DNA of 64,000 nt from Clostridium ihumii AP5 (GTDB lineage Bacteria; Bacillota; Clostridia; Clostridiales; Clostridiaceae). Below, piece after piece: positions 30,208-40,900 of this stretch. The notes under the pieces were generated by a model. The model had not been told where the DNA came from. It searched no databases and saw only the letters and a list, made by a program, of their open reading frames with translations. Where the stretch lies: contig NZ_CCAT010000007.1 in assembly GCF_000612845.1 (NCBI RefSeq), positions 46,103-110,102 of the forward strand. Reading direction: 5' to 3'. The translations under genes and the position numbers were made by a program. Position 1 is the stretch's first letter; every line of letters begins with the position of its first letter.

Positions 30208-31155
30208 TTAGTTTATTGCTATTTCTATATTTTGATTTTTGACAAAATTTCTATCTTTATTCAATTGTTTCATTAAATTTTCTATATTTGAGAATTTTTG
30301 TTCTTCCCTTATCTTGTTAATAAAGTAAATTTCAACAAACTCTCCATAAATAGTATCATCAAAATCTAATATATTAGTTTCTACACTAAGTTTTTCTCCA
30401 TTAACAGTAGGATTCATTCCTATATTAGTCATAGATTTATATATATCATTTTTATATTTAACTAAAGTATAATATACCCCTCTTTTAGGTAATATAAACT
30501 CCTTATTATATTCTAAGTTTATTGTTGGAAAACCCATAGTCCTACCTAACTGTCTGCCTTTAACTATAGTTCCTGACATTGTATATAAACTTCCTAACAT
30601 ATTATTAGCTCTTACTATATTACCTTCTGATATATATTTTCTAATTTTACTACTACTTATTATTTCGTTATCCATTTTTATTGGGGGAACTACATATAAT
30701 TTGAAACCTAACTTATCACTATATTGTTGTAGTAATTTTATATCTCCCAAGTTTTTATAACCAAATCTAAAATTAAATCCTACTACTATTCCTTTTACAT
30801 TATAACAATTGACTAACTTTTCAATAAATTCTTTAGGACTTATTTCCATAAAGTCCTTGTTAAAAGTCATAAAGTTTACTATATCTATACCCATTCTATT
30901 TAACACTTCAACTTTTTTATCATTATCCATTATAAGTTTAGGTGCTATCTCATTATTTATAACCGTTAGTGGATGATTATAAAAAGTACACACCATTGAT
31001 TTACTTTCTAATCCTTGATTTGAAAATTTCTTAGATATTTCTATAGTTTTTTCTATTAAGCTTTGATGACCCTTATGTATTCCGTCAAAACTCCCTAATG
31101 CCACAACTGTATTTTCCCTTAATTTTTCTGAAAAATTATCCCTCATTATTTTCAT
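30208..31155 (-). CDS. ribF: Bifunctional riboflavin kinase/FMN adenylyltransferase
   Basis: 315 residues. Converts riboflavin to FMN and FAD. The N-terminal nucleotidyltransferase half has GSFDGIHKGHQ near 24 and the ISSSKIRKYI motif near 170; the C-terminal kinase half has GRTMGFPTIN near 205 and the long beta-barrel. Two in-frame ATGs (31155 and 31146) share a weak AGG site. It is the last gene of the long rimP-nusA-infB-truB cluster, 12 bases after truB, as in most Firmicutes. Confidence 0.95.
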   Translation of the reverse strand: MKIMRDNFSEKLRENTVVALGSFDGIHKGHQSLIEKTIEISKKFSNQGLESKSMVCTFYNHPLTVINNEIAPKLIMDNDKKVEVLNRMGIDIVNFMTFNKDFMEISPKEFIEKLVNCYNVKGIVVGFNFRFGYKNLGDIKLLQQYSDKLGFKLYVVPPIKMDNEIISSSKIRKYISEGNIVRANNMLGSLYTMSGTIVKGRQLGRTMGFPTINLEYNKEFILPKRGVYYTLVKYKNDIYKSMTNIGMNPTVNGEKLSVETNILDFDDTIYGEFVEIYFINKIREEQKFSNIENLMKQLNKDRNFVKNQNIEIAIN

Positions 31156-31167
31156 ACCTAAATACCT

Positions 31168-32055
31168 CTAAATTAAAATTTTAATTAATTTAAAGCCTAC
31201 ATCAGTTTTCTCACCTATAGCTATGAAGTTGTCTAACTCATCATAAACCCTATATAACTTAAACTTTTCTATATTTCCAGAAAAGTTTCTATCCATAACT
31301 ACAACTCCATTTAGTAATAATTTCTTAAATTTATCATTTGCTATAACTTTAGGACATTCTAAGAAAGCCTGTTCCACAGGTATTACATTTTCTTCTATAT
31401 TTTCCTTTGTTAAATCTTTTATATTTATAGAATTTTCTTTATTAAATTTTCCTGTAGATAATCTTTCCAAGCTTGTCATCATAGCTCCACAACCTAATTT
31501 TTCACCTATATCATAACATAAACTTCTAATATAAGTTCCTTTTGAGCAATTAACTTTAATTTTAACATAAGGTATATCTATTTCTAGAATATCTATATTA
31601 TATATTTTTATCGGTCTTGCTTCTCTTTCAATTTCTATACCTTGTCTTGCTAATTCATAAAGTTTTTTACCATTAACTTTTAATGCAGAATACATTGGTG
31701 GAACTTGATTTATATTCCCTATAAATGAATTTACAACACCTTTAATTTCGACTTCGTTTACATTGACTTCTGAAGTTCTTATAGTCTTACCTTCTATATC
31801 ATAAGTATCAGTAACCTCACCTAGCTTTAAAACTGCAACATATTCCTTTTCATCATCCATTATATAATCTATGATTTTAGTTGCTTTTCCTATACATACC
31901 GGCAAAACTCCACATGCTTCTGGGTCTAAAGTTCCACAATGTCCTACTTTTTTCTCACCAGCAATTTTTCTTACTTCTCTAACCACATCAAATGAAGTCA
32001 TTTTTGTTGGTTTGTAAATATTTAATATACCAAAATTTACATTACTTGATTTCAT
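31168..32055 (-). CDS. truB: tRNA pseudouridine(55) synthase
   Basis: 295 residues. Makes the universal pseudouridine 55 in the T-loop of tRNA. The catalytic Asp is in GHCGTLDPEACGVLPVC near 40, followed by TKIIDY; the YELARQGIE stretch near 130 and the CSKGTYIRSLCYDIG motif near 170 are typical. A PUA-like C-terminus completes it. It begins 1 base after nrnA in the infB-rbfA-nrnA-truB-ribF order. Confidence 0.96.
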   Translation of the reverse strand: MKSSNVNFGILNIYKPTKMTSFDVVREVRKIAGEKKVGHCGTLDPEACGVLPVCIGKATKIIDYIMDDEKEYVAVLKLGEVTDTYDIEGKTIRTSEVNVNEVEIKGVVNSFIGNINQVPPMYSALKVNGKKLYELARQGIEIEREARPIKIYNIDILEIDIPYVKIKVNCSKGTYIRSLCYDIGEKLGCGAMMTSLERLSTGKFNKENSINIKDLTKENIEENVIPVEQAFLECPKVIANDKFKKLLLNGVVVMDRNFSGNIEKFKLYRVYDELDNFIAIGEKTDVGFKLIKILI

Positions 32056-32056
32056 A

Positions 32057-33022
32057 TTATATCAACTCTTTTTCTAACATATCTATTAACTGTTTTTTAC
32101 ATTCCATAGAATTTTTCTCTATAAAACATCCTGCCGCTCTTATATGTCCACCACCATCGAACTTTTCTGCAACTTTTCTAACGTCCACTTTTTCTTTAGA
32201 TCTAAGACTAACTTTTACTCCGCCTTCTGCTTCTTTTATTAAAACAGTAACATCTGCACTTGCAACTTTAGTTCCAAACATTAAAAGATCTGACGTATCT
32301 GTATTTTCCAAGTTTAGCTCTTCCAACATAGATTGCTCCAATATCATAAAAACAGCCTTGCTATTACATTCTAAAGTCATAGTTTCTATAACTTTTCCAT
32401 AAAGCTTTATTCTATTAAATTCTTTATTATCAAATATTTTTCTATGTATTTCACTAAAATTAATGCCAGTATCTATTATTTTTCCTGCCACTTCATGAGT
32501 ACTTTTAGTAGTATTGCTATGTCTAAAAGATCCAGTATCTGTAAGTAACGAAGTATATACACCTTCTGCCATATCATTGTCTATTAATATATTAAGTTTT
32601 TCAATAACTTTATATATAATTTCTCCTACAGCAGCAGCTTTTGTATCAACATAATTTAAATCTCCATACATCTCATTTGACATATGATGGTCTATATTTA
32701 TTACTTCATAATTTCTATTTTGTAAATTTATATTTGCATTAATTCTTTTAACATCTCCACAATCCAAAACTATTAGTAATTCAGTTTCATTTGGAATTTC
32801 AAAATTTTCACCATTAACTTCATCAAATATTTTTATATAAGAAAATGTATTGGATAATTTTTCCTTGCTTAATATATTGCATTTTTTTCCCAATTTTCTT
32901 AATGCTAAAGTTAAAGCTGTAGCACTACCAATAGAATCTCCATCTGGTGATGAATGAAAAGTAATAGCAATGCTATTACTTTTCATAATTTTATTTATTA
33001 CTTTATCTAAATCCATAATCAT
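32057..33022 (-). CDS. nrnA: DHH-family oligoribonuclease/pAp phosphatase
   Basis: 321 residues. NrnA-type DHH/DHHA1 phosphoesterase that degrades nanoRNA and dephosphorylates pAp. The metal motifs are HSSPDGDSIGS near 24, LDCGD near 88 and the DHH itself, NIDHHMSN, near 113; the DHHA1 domain ends in GGGHIRAAGC. ATG 33022 lies only 3 bases after GGAG; ATG 33016, 9 bases away, may be the true start. It lies between rbfA and truB, its common place in Firmicutes. Confidence 0.93.
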   Translation of the reverse strand: MIMDLDKVINKIMKSNSIAITFHSSPDGDSIGSATALTLALRKLGKKCNILSKEKLSNTFSYIKIFDEVNGENFEIPNETELLIVLDCGDVKRINANINLQNRNYEVINIDHHMSNEMYGDLNYVDTKAAAVGEIIYKVIEKLNILIDNDMAEGVYTSLLTDTGSFRHSNTTKSTHEVAGKIIDTGINFSEIHRKIFDNKEFNRIKLYGKVIETMTLECNSKAVFMILEQSMLEELNLENTDTSDLLMFGTKVASADVTVLIKEAEGGVKVSLRSKEKVDVRKVAEKFDGGGHIRAAGCFIEKNSMECKKQLIDMLEKELI

Positions 33023-33367
33023 TTACTCCTTTATTTTATTAAATAATGATTGTAAATGCATAGCTTTATCTAAAGTTTCATCAAGTTGTATTATAACTTC
33101 CGGTACATGTCTTAATTTTACATTTTTACCTATTTCTCTTCTTATAAATCCAACTGAATTTTTTAGTATTAAAAGTGCATCAGATTTTTCTTTTTCACTT
33201 CCAAATATACTTACATAAATTTTGGCATAGCTTAAATCTCTACTTACATCTACATCAGTTACGCTAACCATAGCAGTTAATCTAGGATCTTTGATTTTAT
33301 TTTGTATAGTATTACTTACATCCTTTTTTATTTCTTCATTTATTCTACCGCCTCTATAATTTGCCAC
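33023..33367 (-). CDS. rbfA: Ribosome-binding factor A
   Basis: 114 residues, a KH-fold protein that helps 16S rRNA 5'-end maturation on the 30S subunit and is tied to cold adaptation. RINEEIKKDVS near the start and LRHVPEVIIQLDETLDKA near the end are family marks. The ORF begins at a GTG at 33376 that lies inside the AAGGAGTGAG ribosome site; the second GTG at 33367, eight bases after it, gives the usual MANYRGGR start. It lies 17 bases after infB. Confidence 0.95.
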   Translation of the reverse strand: MANYRGGRINEEIKKDVSNTIQNKIKDPRLTAMVSVTDVDVSRDLSYAKIYVSIFGSEKEKSDALLILKNSVGFIRREIGKNVKLRHVPEVIIQLDETLDKAMHLQSLFNKIKE

Positions 33368-33384
33368 GTAACTCACTCCTTAAA

Positions 33385-35454
33385 CTATATTTGTTTTGGC
33401 TTAATTTCTTCCATAGTATAAGCTTCAATAATATCGCCTTCTTTTATGTCATTGAATTTTTCTATACTTATACCGCATTCAAAACCTGTTGCTGCTTCTT
33501 TAACATCATCTTTAAATCTCTTTAATGAAGCTAAAGCAGATTCAAATACAACAACACCATTTCTTATAACTCTAACACTTGCATTTCTTACTATTTTTCC
33601 TGTTAATACATAACAACCTGCAATTGTTCCTACATTTGATATTTTATATACCTGTCTAGCTTCTGCTGTTCCTAATACAACTTCTTTATATTCAGGATCA
33701 AGCATTCCAAGCATTGCAGATTTAATATCTTCAATAGCATCATAAATTATTCTATAAGTTTTTATTTCAACATTTTCTTTTTCACCAACTGCTACAGCAT
33801 TATTATCTGGTCTTACATTAAATCCTATTATAATAGCATTTGATGCTGATGCTAAAGTAACATCTGTTTCTGTTATAGCACCAACTCCACCATGTATTAC
33901 TCTTACTTTTACATTATCTGTAGATAATTTTTCTAAAGATTGTTTTACAGCTTCTGTTGAACCTTGAACGTCAGCTTTTACTATAACACTAAGTTCTTTA
34001 ACTTTTCCTTCTTGGATTTGGCTATATAAGTTTTCCATAGAAACTTTATTTGAAGCTGTAAAGCTTTCTTCTCTTATTTTGCTTTTTCTACTTTCTGCCA
34101 TGTTTCTAGCAGTTTTTTCATCTTTTACTACATTAAATCTATCTCCAGCTGCTGGAACTTCTGATAAACCTAATATTTCAACTGGTATAGATGGACCTGC
34201 TGATTTAATTTTCTTTCCTTTATCATCATTCATTGCTCTTATTCTTCCATAAGTAGTTCCAACTATGATTGAATCTCCTACATTTAAAGTTCCATTTTGA
34301 ACAAGTAATGATGCAACTGGTCCTCTTCCTTTATCAAGCTTAGCTTCTATTACTGTACCTTTTGCTCTTCTATCTGGATTTGCTTCTAATTCTAACATTT
34401 CAGAAGTTATTACTATCATTTCTAATAATGTATCTAATCCTTCTTTAGTATGAGCTGATACAGGTACACATATAGTGTCTCCGCCCCAATCTTCTGCTAT
34501 TAATCCATATTCAGTTAATTCTTGTTTAACTTTATCTGGGTTAGCTGCTGGTCTATCCATTTTATTTATAGCAACTATCATTGGAACTTCTGCTGCTTTA
34601 CAGTGGTTTATTGCTTCTATAGTTTGTGGCATTATACCATCATCTGCTGCAACTACTAATACAACTAAATCTGTAATTTTAGCACCTCTAGCTCTCATTG
34701 CAGTAAAGGCTTCGTGTCCTGGAGTATCTAAAAATGTTATTTTTTCTCCATTTACATTTACTGTGTAAGCTCCTATATGTTGAGTTATTCCACCTGCTTC
34801 TGTAGCTGTTACTTTAGAATGCTTTATAGCATCTAGTACTGAAGTTTTACCATGGTCAACGTGACCCATTATTGTAACAACTGGTGGTCTTTTAACTTTA
34901 TTATCATCTTCTGATTCGAAGCTTTCCATTTCAACTTCTTCACCTAGTTTGCCTTCTTCTTCTTCTTTTAAAACAGCAATTGTTCCGAATTTTTCTGCTA
35001 CCTTTTCAGCTATATTAAAATCTATTTCTTGGTTCATGTTTGCCATTACACCAATGAACATTAATTGTTTGATTACTTCAACTGAAGATTTCTTTAATTT
35101 TTCAGCTAGATCCTTAACAATTATAGTTTTTTCCATTTCTATAACTTCTTCACTTGATTGTTCTACTGGATCATTCTTACCTTCTACAGTTCTATCTCTT
35201 CTATTTTTTGCTTTTTTCTTGACAACTACCTTATTAGCATTTTCATTTTCTATTTCTTCATAGTGTTTTACTATTTCTGAGCCATTAGATTTTTGATCTG
35301 CAAAAAGTTCTTTAATTAAATCTGCATCCTCTTCATCTATAACGCTCATGTGATTTTTAGCATCTACGCCAAACTCTTCGAAAAGAACTGTTATTAGTTC
35401 TTTACTTGAAACTTCTAATTCTTTAGCTAATTCATATATTCTTACTTTTGCCAA
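33385..35454 (-). CDS. infB: Translation initiation factor IF-2
   Basis: 689 residues. GTPase that places initiator fMet-tRNA on the 30S subunit. Two IF2N modules (about 3-55 and 105-160) replace the long linker of E. coli. G motifs: GHVDHGKTS near 195, DTPGHEAF near 240, NKMD near 297 and SAHT near 333. Domains II-IV follow. The start is the TTG at 35454 (M-A-K-V-R-I-Y), 6 bases after GGAGGTG; the TTG at 35469 opens the ORF but overlaps that site. Confidence 0.97.
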   Translation of the reverse strand: MAKVRIYELAKELEVSSKELITVLFEEFGVDAKNHMSVIDEEDADLIKELFADQKSNGSEIVKHYEEIENENANKVVVKKKAKNRRDRTVEGKNDPVEQSSEEVIEMEKTIIVKDLAEKLKKSSVEVIKQLMFIGVMANMNQEIDFNIAEKVAEKFGTIAVLKEEEEGKLGEEVEMESFESEDDNKVKRPPVVTIMGHVDHGKTSVLDAIKHSKVTATEAGGITQHIGAYTVNVNGEKITFLDTPGHEAFTAMRARGAKITDLVVLVVAADDGIMPQTIEAINHCKAAEVPMIVAINKMDRPAANPDKVKQELTEYGLIAEDWGGDTICVPVSAHTKEGLDTLLEMIVITSEMLELEANPDRRAKGTVIEAKLDKGRGPVASLLVQNGTLNVGDSIIVGTTYGRIRAMNDDKGKKIKSAGPSIPVEILGLSEVPAAGDRFNVVKDEKTARNMAESRKSKIREESFTASNKVSMENLYSQIQEGKVKELSVIVKADVQGSTEAVKQSLEKLSTDNVKVRVIHGGVGAITETDVTLASASNAIIIGFNVRPDNNAVAVGEKENVEIKTYRIIYDAIEDIKSAMLGMLDPEYKEVVLGTAEARQVYKISNVGTIAGCYVLTGKIVRNASVRVIRNGVVVFESALASLKRFKDDVKEAATGFECGISIEKFNDIKEGDIIEAYTMEEIKPKQI

Positions 35455-35471
35455 AGTATTCACCTCCAAAT

Positions 35472-35786
35472 TTATATAACTTCACATTCATTCCATAAAT
35501 TCAAAAGTCTATCACTCATATTTCTATCTTTTACACATAGTACATTAATCTCATTTCTTCCTAAAGCTTTTCCTAATTCCTCCTTAGGAATATCATCTAT
35601 TATTTTAATGGATTTATCATCGCAATATTTAATAAATTTCTTTTTAGTATTATGTGCACATTCTTTAGATAATAAAAGCAGATAAACATTTTGTCTTTTT
35701 ATTGTTTCTTCACATTTGTTGTATCCTTCAATAAGGTTACCTGATCTTTTTACAAGTCCTAAAAATTGATAAAATTTATTGTGCAT
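35472..35786 (-). CDS. ylxQ: L7Ae-family ribosomal protein YlxQ
   Basis: 104 residues of the L7Ae/L30e/S12e/Gadd45 RNA-binding fold: [16 protein letters not shown] at the start and [16 protein letters not shown] near 40. Members bind kink-turn RNA. The last 30 residues, with [12 protein letters not shown], fit the family. It overlaps the end of ylxR by 11 bases and lies just ahead of infB, the fixed order nusA-ylxR-ylxQ-infB. Confidence 0.9.
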   Translation of the reverse strand: MHNKFYQFLGLVKRSGNLIEGYNKCEETIKRQNVYLLLLSKECAHNTKKKFIKYCDDKSIKIIDDIPKEELGKALGRNEINVLCVKDRNMSDRLLNLWNECEVI

Positions 35787-36045
35787 TCTTTATTTCTTCC
35801 TTTAACTTCTCAATAATTTCTTCATCAATTTTCCCTTCAAGATTTCTCTCTAGTCTTCTTGCTTTAATTGATTTTTCTAAGCATTCGATACTCTTGCAAA
35901 TATATGCACCTCTACCAGCTTTTTTACCTGTTAAGTCTATAGAAACTTCGCCTTCTTTACTTCTTACGACTCTTATAAGATCTTTCTTATTTTTCATTTC
36001 CATACAGCCAGTGCACATTCTTTGAGGTATTTTTTTTGCCTTCAT
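35776..36045 (-). CDS. ylxR: YlxR-family RNA-binding protein (RnpM)
   Basis: 89 residues of the DUF448/YlxR family: PQRMCTGCMEMKNKKDLIRVV at the N-terminus, GRGAYICKSIECLEKSIKA in the middle. Basic surface; recent work in Bacillus calls the family RnpM and reports binding to RNase P RNA. Two cysteine pairs (C12/C15 and C50/C55) are visible. It lies between nusA (10 bases) and ylxQ (11-base overlap). Confidence 0.92.
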   Translation of the reverse strand: MKAKKIPQRMCTGCMEMKNKKDLIRVVRSKEGEVSIDLTGKKAGRGAYICKSIECLEKSIKARRLERNLEGKIDEEIIEKLKEEIKNAQ

Positions 36046-36055
36046 TAAATATCAC

Positions 36056-37168
36056 CTACTCTTGAACTTCATTAATATCTAAATTTCCAGAATTCACATC
36101 TTCTAAATTTAATTCATTAGCTTGTTCTGCTTGTGATTTACTTTTTATATCTATTTTCCATCCAGTTAATCTTGCCGCTAATCTTACATTTTGTCCCTCT
36201 TTACCAATTGCAAGTGATAATTGATTATCATCTACTACAACTTTTGCGCTCTTATTTTCTTCATCAACTTTAACATCTAGTATTTTTGCTGGACTTAATG
36301 CATTTGCTATATATTCAGCTGGTTCTTTGCTATATTTTATTATATCAATTTTTTCATTTTTAAGCTCATTTACTATATTTTGAACTCTTGTTCCTTTTGG
36401 TCCAACACAAGCACCCATAGCTTCTACATTCTCATCATTTGAGTACACAGCTATTTTTGTTCTTGATCCGGCTTCTCTTGCTATACTTTTTATTTCTACT
36501 ATACCATTGTATATCTCTGGAACTTCTCTTTCAAATAATCTTTTTACTAAACCTGGATGAGTTCTTGAAACTATTATTTGTGGTCCTTTTGTACCATTTT
36601 TTACTTCAACTATATATAAGCTTAATTTTTCATTAAATTTATATATTTCACCTGGCATTTGTTCATTAGGTCCAAGTACTGTTTCTATTTTTCCTAAGTT
36701 TATGAATATATTATTTCTATCTCTTCTTATAACTGTAGCATTAATTATGTCGAATTCTTTTTCTTTGAACTCATCATATATTATACTTCTTTCAGCTTCT
36801 TTAATTCTTTGAATAACTACTTGCTTTGCTGATTGTGCTGCTATTCTACCAAAAGATCTTGGTGTTACTTCAATTTCAGCCATATCTCCTACAGCATATC
36901 TTGGGTTTATTTCTTTTGCTTCTTCTAAAGATATTTCACAAGCCTCATCATAAACTTCATCAACAACTTCTTTTTGAGCAAAAACATGAGTTTCCCCTGT
37001 TTCTCTGTTCATAGTAACTTTTACATTTTGGCTATTTACTGAAGAATTTGCATAGTTCTTTTTATATGCAGCTACTAGTGCGTCTTCTATTGTCGTAAAT
37101 AATAAATCTTCACTTATTCCTTTTTCCTTCACAATTTCTCTAAGTGCATCTATAAACTCTTCATTCAT
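36056..37168 (-). CDS. nusA: Transcription elongation/termination factor NusA
   Basis: 370 residues. Binds RNA polymerase and modulates pausing, termination and antitermination. N-terminal polymerase-binding domain (1-125), S1 domain (about 135-200), and two KH domains (MGACVGPKGTRVQNI near 250 and SLAIGKEGQNVRLAA near 320). The acidic repeats of E. coli NusA are absent, as usual for Firmicutes. It follows rimP by 14 bases. The operon leader may be a NusA-sensitive attenuator. Confidence 0.97.
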   Translation of the reverse strand: MNEEFIDALREIVKEKGISEDLLFTTIEDALVAAYKKNYANSSVNSQNVKVTMNRETGETHVFAQKEVVDEVYDEACEISLEEAKEINPRYAVGDMAEIEVTPRSFGRIAAQSAKQVVIQRIKEAERSIIYDEFKEKEFDIINATVIRRDRNNIFINLGKIETVLGPNEQMPGEIYKFNEKLSLYIVEVKNGTKGPQIIVSRTHPGLVKRLFEREVPEIYNGIVEIKSIAREAGSRTKIAVYSNDENVEAMGACVGPKGTRVQNIVNELKNEKIDIIKYSKEPAEYIANALSPAKILDVKVDEENKSAKVVVDDNQLSLAIGKEGQNVRLAARLTGWKIDIKSKSQAEQANELNLEDVNSGNLDINEVQE

Positions 37169-37182
37169 TTTTAATTATCCTC

Positions 37183-37644
37183 CTACAACGCAGGGTTCAA
37201 AGTAACTTCTGATACTTTTTCTCTAGGAATAGAGATTTCCACATTTTCACTTTCTATAGTTATGTTTAAAGTATCAAAGCTTTTTAAAACACCCTCAATT
37301 TTCTTTTTTCCATTTAATAAGCTTTTTAAATTTACTTTTACATCATATCCTATATATTTCTTAAGATGTTTATCGTTAAATAATGTTCTGAATACACCTG
37401 GTGATTGTACCTCTAGTATGTATTCCTCACTTATTGGGTCTTCTACATCCAATAAATCACTTAACTCTCTGCTAACTTTTTCACAGTCTGACAGTGCTAT
37501 TCCATTGTCATTATCTATATAAACTCTAAATATATATTCACCAGATTCTTTAATATATTCTAAATGATATAATTCACAATTGTTTTTTGTTACAATTGGT
37601 TCTGTTAATGTTTGAAGTTTATCAATTAAAACTTTATTCTCCAT
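37183..37644 (-). CDS. rimP: Ribosome maturation factor RimP
   Basis: 153 residues, first gene of the nusA-infB operon. Needed for 30S assembly. The family pattern YIFRVYIDNDNGIALSDCEKVSREL is near 45-70 and EYILEVQSPGVFRTL near 80-95, followed by an SH3-like C-terminus. AAGGAGG lies 7 bases before the ATG. A clear promoter and two hairpins lie upstream. Confidence 0.96.
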   Translation of the reverse strand: MENKVLIDKLQTLTEPIVTKNNCELYHLEYIKESGEYIFRVYIDNDNGIALSDCEKVSRELSDLLDVEDPISEEYILEVQSPGVFRTLFNDKHLKKYIGYDVKVNLKSLLNGKKKIEGVLKSFDTLNITIESENVEISIPREKVSEVTLNPAL

Positions 37645-37694
37645 TTACTAACCTCCTTATTTAGTTTTTAGTTTATTGTAAAGTATACAATAAA

Positions 37695-37751
37695 ACGCAA
37701 CTAGTGAACGTTGCGTCTTTAACAAATAGAGAGTAGGCATAACCTACTCTC
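37695..37751 (-). promoter_or_regulatory. Two-hairpin leader of the rimP-nusA-infB operon
   Basis: In the minus RNA a 9-bp hairpin, GAGAGTAGG/CCTACTCTC (37729-37751), is followed by a 7-bp hairpin, ACGCAAC/GTTGCGT (37695-37716), and then UUUUAUUGU, which looks like an intrinsic terminator 50 bases ahead of rimP. NusA-dependent attenuation has been reported for this operon in Bacillus subtilis; the same control here is inferred. It could instead end polC transcripts. Confidence 0.65.
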
Positions 37752-37790
37752 CCAAAACTTAATTCGTCATAATTTACTAAACTATAACTT

Positions 37791-37819
37791 AGTATATCAT
37801 AGAACTAATATTTATTCAA
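37791..37819 (-). promoter_or_regulatory. Promoter of the rimP-nusA-infB operon
   Basis: TTGAAT (-35, 37814-37819) and TATACT (-10, 37791-37796), 17 bases apart with an extended TG. It lies between the polC stop and the leader hairpins. Nearly the same hexamers and flanks occur in the rpsB promoter. Confidence 0.75.
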
Positions 37820-37934
37820 GGGAATTTGCTTTACATATATGAATGAACTAAAGTTATATTTAACATTTAAATTTATCCCTTTATAGTTTTCCAAATTTAC
37901 ATTTAAAATTATACATACTTTTATTTTTTATAGC

Positions 37935-40900
37935 TTAAAATAAACTTAATTGATTTGTTTCTGGTAAATCCCCTAATGCTCCATGATTACTTAATGCTTC
38001 TATTACGGTTTTAGAAACCGAACTTCTATCTTTCATATCTTGCTTAGATATAAATTCTCCATTTTTTCTAGCTTCCATAATACTTTTAGCAGCATTTACT
38101 CCAACACCTTGCAATCCACTTAAAGGAATCCTTATAGATTCTCCTTCTATTAAAAATTTAGTTGCGTGAGACTTATATAAGTCTACTGGCAAAAATTTTA
38201 TTCCCCTTTTGTACATCTCATAAGAAAGTTCTAGTATAGTAAGTAATCCTTTTTCTTTTGGTCCAACTTTATTACCAAGTTCACTTATTTCATCCATTTT
38301 TACCTTAATTGCATCTTCACCTTTTATAACAATATCTCCATCAAAGTCATCTGCTCTTACCGTAAAATACGTTGCATAATAAGCTTTAGGATAATATACT
38401 TTGTAATATGCTATTCTTACAGCCATCATTACATAAGCTGCAGCGTGTCCTTTAGGGAACATATATTTTATCTTTTTACAAGATCCTATATACCAATCCG
38501 GAACATTATTTTCCCTCATTATCTTTTCATGCTCTTCTGATAATCCCTTTCCTTTTCTAACTTTTTCCATTATATTGAAGGCAATTTTAGGTGGTAGCCC
38601 TTTATATATTAAATAAACCATTATATCGTCTCTTGTGGCGATACAATCTTTAAGTGTTGTATAACCTTCTTTTATATAATACTGAGCATTATTAAGCCAA
38701 ACATCAGTACCATGAGATAATCCAGATATTCTAACTAAATCTGAAAAAGTTTTAGGTTTAGTATCTAAAAGCATTTGTCTTACAAATTTCGTCCCAAACT
38801 CTGGTATACCATAGCTTCCTACTTCACACCCTAATTCTTCTACTGTAACGCCTAATGCCTCTGGTGATGTAAATATGCTAAGTACTTTAGGATCTGAAAG
38901 TGGAATATCATGAGGATCTAATCCCGTTATATCTTGAAGCATTCTTAATACAGTGGGATCGTCATGACCTAATATATCTAGTTTTAAAAGTCTACCACTT
39001 ATTGAGTGATAATCAAAGTGAGTAGTTATAATATCAGAATTAGGGTCATCTGCAGGATGCTGTATTGGACAAAAATTGTATATTTCATTATCATTTGGTA
39101 CAACCATTATTCCTCCTGGATGTTGCCCTGTTGTTCTTTTTACTCCTGTACAACCTATTGTAAGTCTATCTATTTCTGCTGATGGAACATTTACTCCTCG
39201 TTCATCTAAATACTTCTTTACAAATCCATAAGCTGTTTTTTCTGCTATTGTTCCTATAGTTCCAGCTTTAAATGTATGACCCTCTCCAAATAAAACTTCT
39301 GTATATTTGTGTATATCACCTTGGTTATCTCCTGAGAAGTTAAGGTCAATATCTGGTTCTTTATCACCTTCAAACCCTAAGAATGTTTCAAATGGTATAT
39401 CATGACCATCTCTTATATATGGTGTTCCACATTTTTCACAATTTTTTTCTGGTAAATCTACCCCAGACGCAACAGAACCATCCATAAAAAATTCACTATG
39501 TTTGCATTTTGGACACACATAATGAGGTGGAAGTCCATTAACTTCTGTAATATCAGTCATTGTTGCAACAAAAGAAGAACCAACTGATCCCCTTGATCCA
39601 ACTAAATAACCATCTGATATTGATTTTGCAACAAGTTTGTGCGCTATAAGATATAAAACCGCATATCCATTATTTATTATAGAATTTAATTCTTTATCTA
39701 ATCTCTGTTGTATAACTTCTGGCAATTTTTCTCCATATATTCTATGAACTTTTTCCATAGTCATATTTCTTATATCATCATCCGCACCCTCTATTTTAGG
39801 TGGAAATGTCTCATCGGGTATAGGCTTTACAAATTCCACTTCATCTGCTATTTTGTTTGGATTTACAATCACTACTTCTCTAGCCTTCTCTTCTCCTAAA
39901 TAAGAAAATTCCTTTAACATTTCTGTTGTAGTTTTAAAATATAATGGAGGTTGATTATCTGCATCCGAAAACCCTTGACCAGCCATTAATATTCTTCTAA
40001 AAACCTCATCTTTTGGATCCAAAAAATGTACATCACCTGTAGCAACAACAGGTTTTCCATATTTATTAGCCAAATCACATATTTTCTTATTTATCTCTCT
40101 TAATTCATCTTCATCCTTTACATTACCTTTTTCGATTAGAAATTTATTGTTCCCTATAGGTTGTATTTCTAAATAATCATAAAAATTAACCAAATTCTCA
40201 AGTTCTTCAAAACTTTTCCCTTGTAAAACTTCTTTAAATACCTGACCTGCTTCACATGCAGACCCTATTATTAATCCTTCTCTATATTCCTGTATAAGAC
40301 TTTTAGGCAATCTTGGTCGTCTATGAAAGTATTCAAGATTAGATTTGGATATAATTTTGTATAGATTCTTTATTCCTGCTTGATTTTTTGCTAACACTAT
40401 AACATGGTATGTCATAGCTTTTTTTATATCAAAATTTCTTATATACTCAGCATTCAAAGTATTTACATCTTCTATGTTATATTCTTTTTTTAATTTTTCA
40501 AAACAGTGTAATGCTATTTCCGCCGTAGCTCTAGCATCATCTACAGCTCTATGATGATTTTCTAATGATATACCTATATGATTACAAATTGTATTTAACT
40601 TATACCTTTTTAAATCGGGAAATAAAAATTTAGATAATGGTATAGTATCCATTATAGCGCTTGTAAAGTTTAACCCCATTCTTTTACAATTTGCTTTTAT
40701 AAAAGAAGTATCAAAAGGTGCATTATGAGCTGCTACCATAGAATCTCCAATAAAATTCATAAACTTTGGTAAAATTTCCTTTATTGTTTCTGCATTTCTT
40801 ACCATTTCATTTGTTATACTAGTCAATTCTGTTATTTTATATGGTATATTCCTTTCAGGATTTACAAATTCATTAAAACTCTCAATCACTTCGCCATTTC

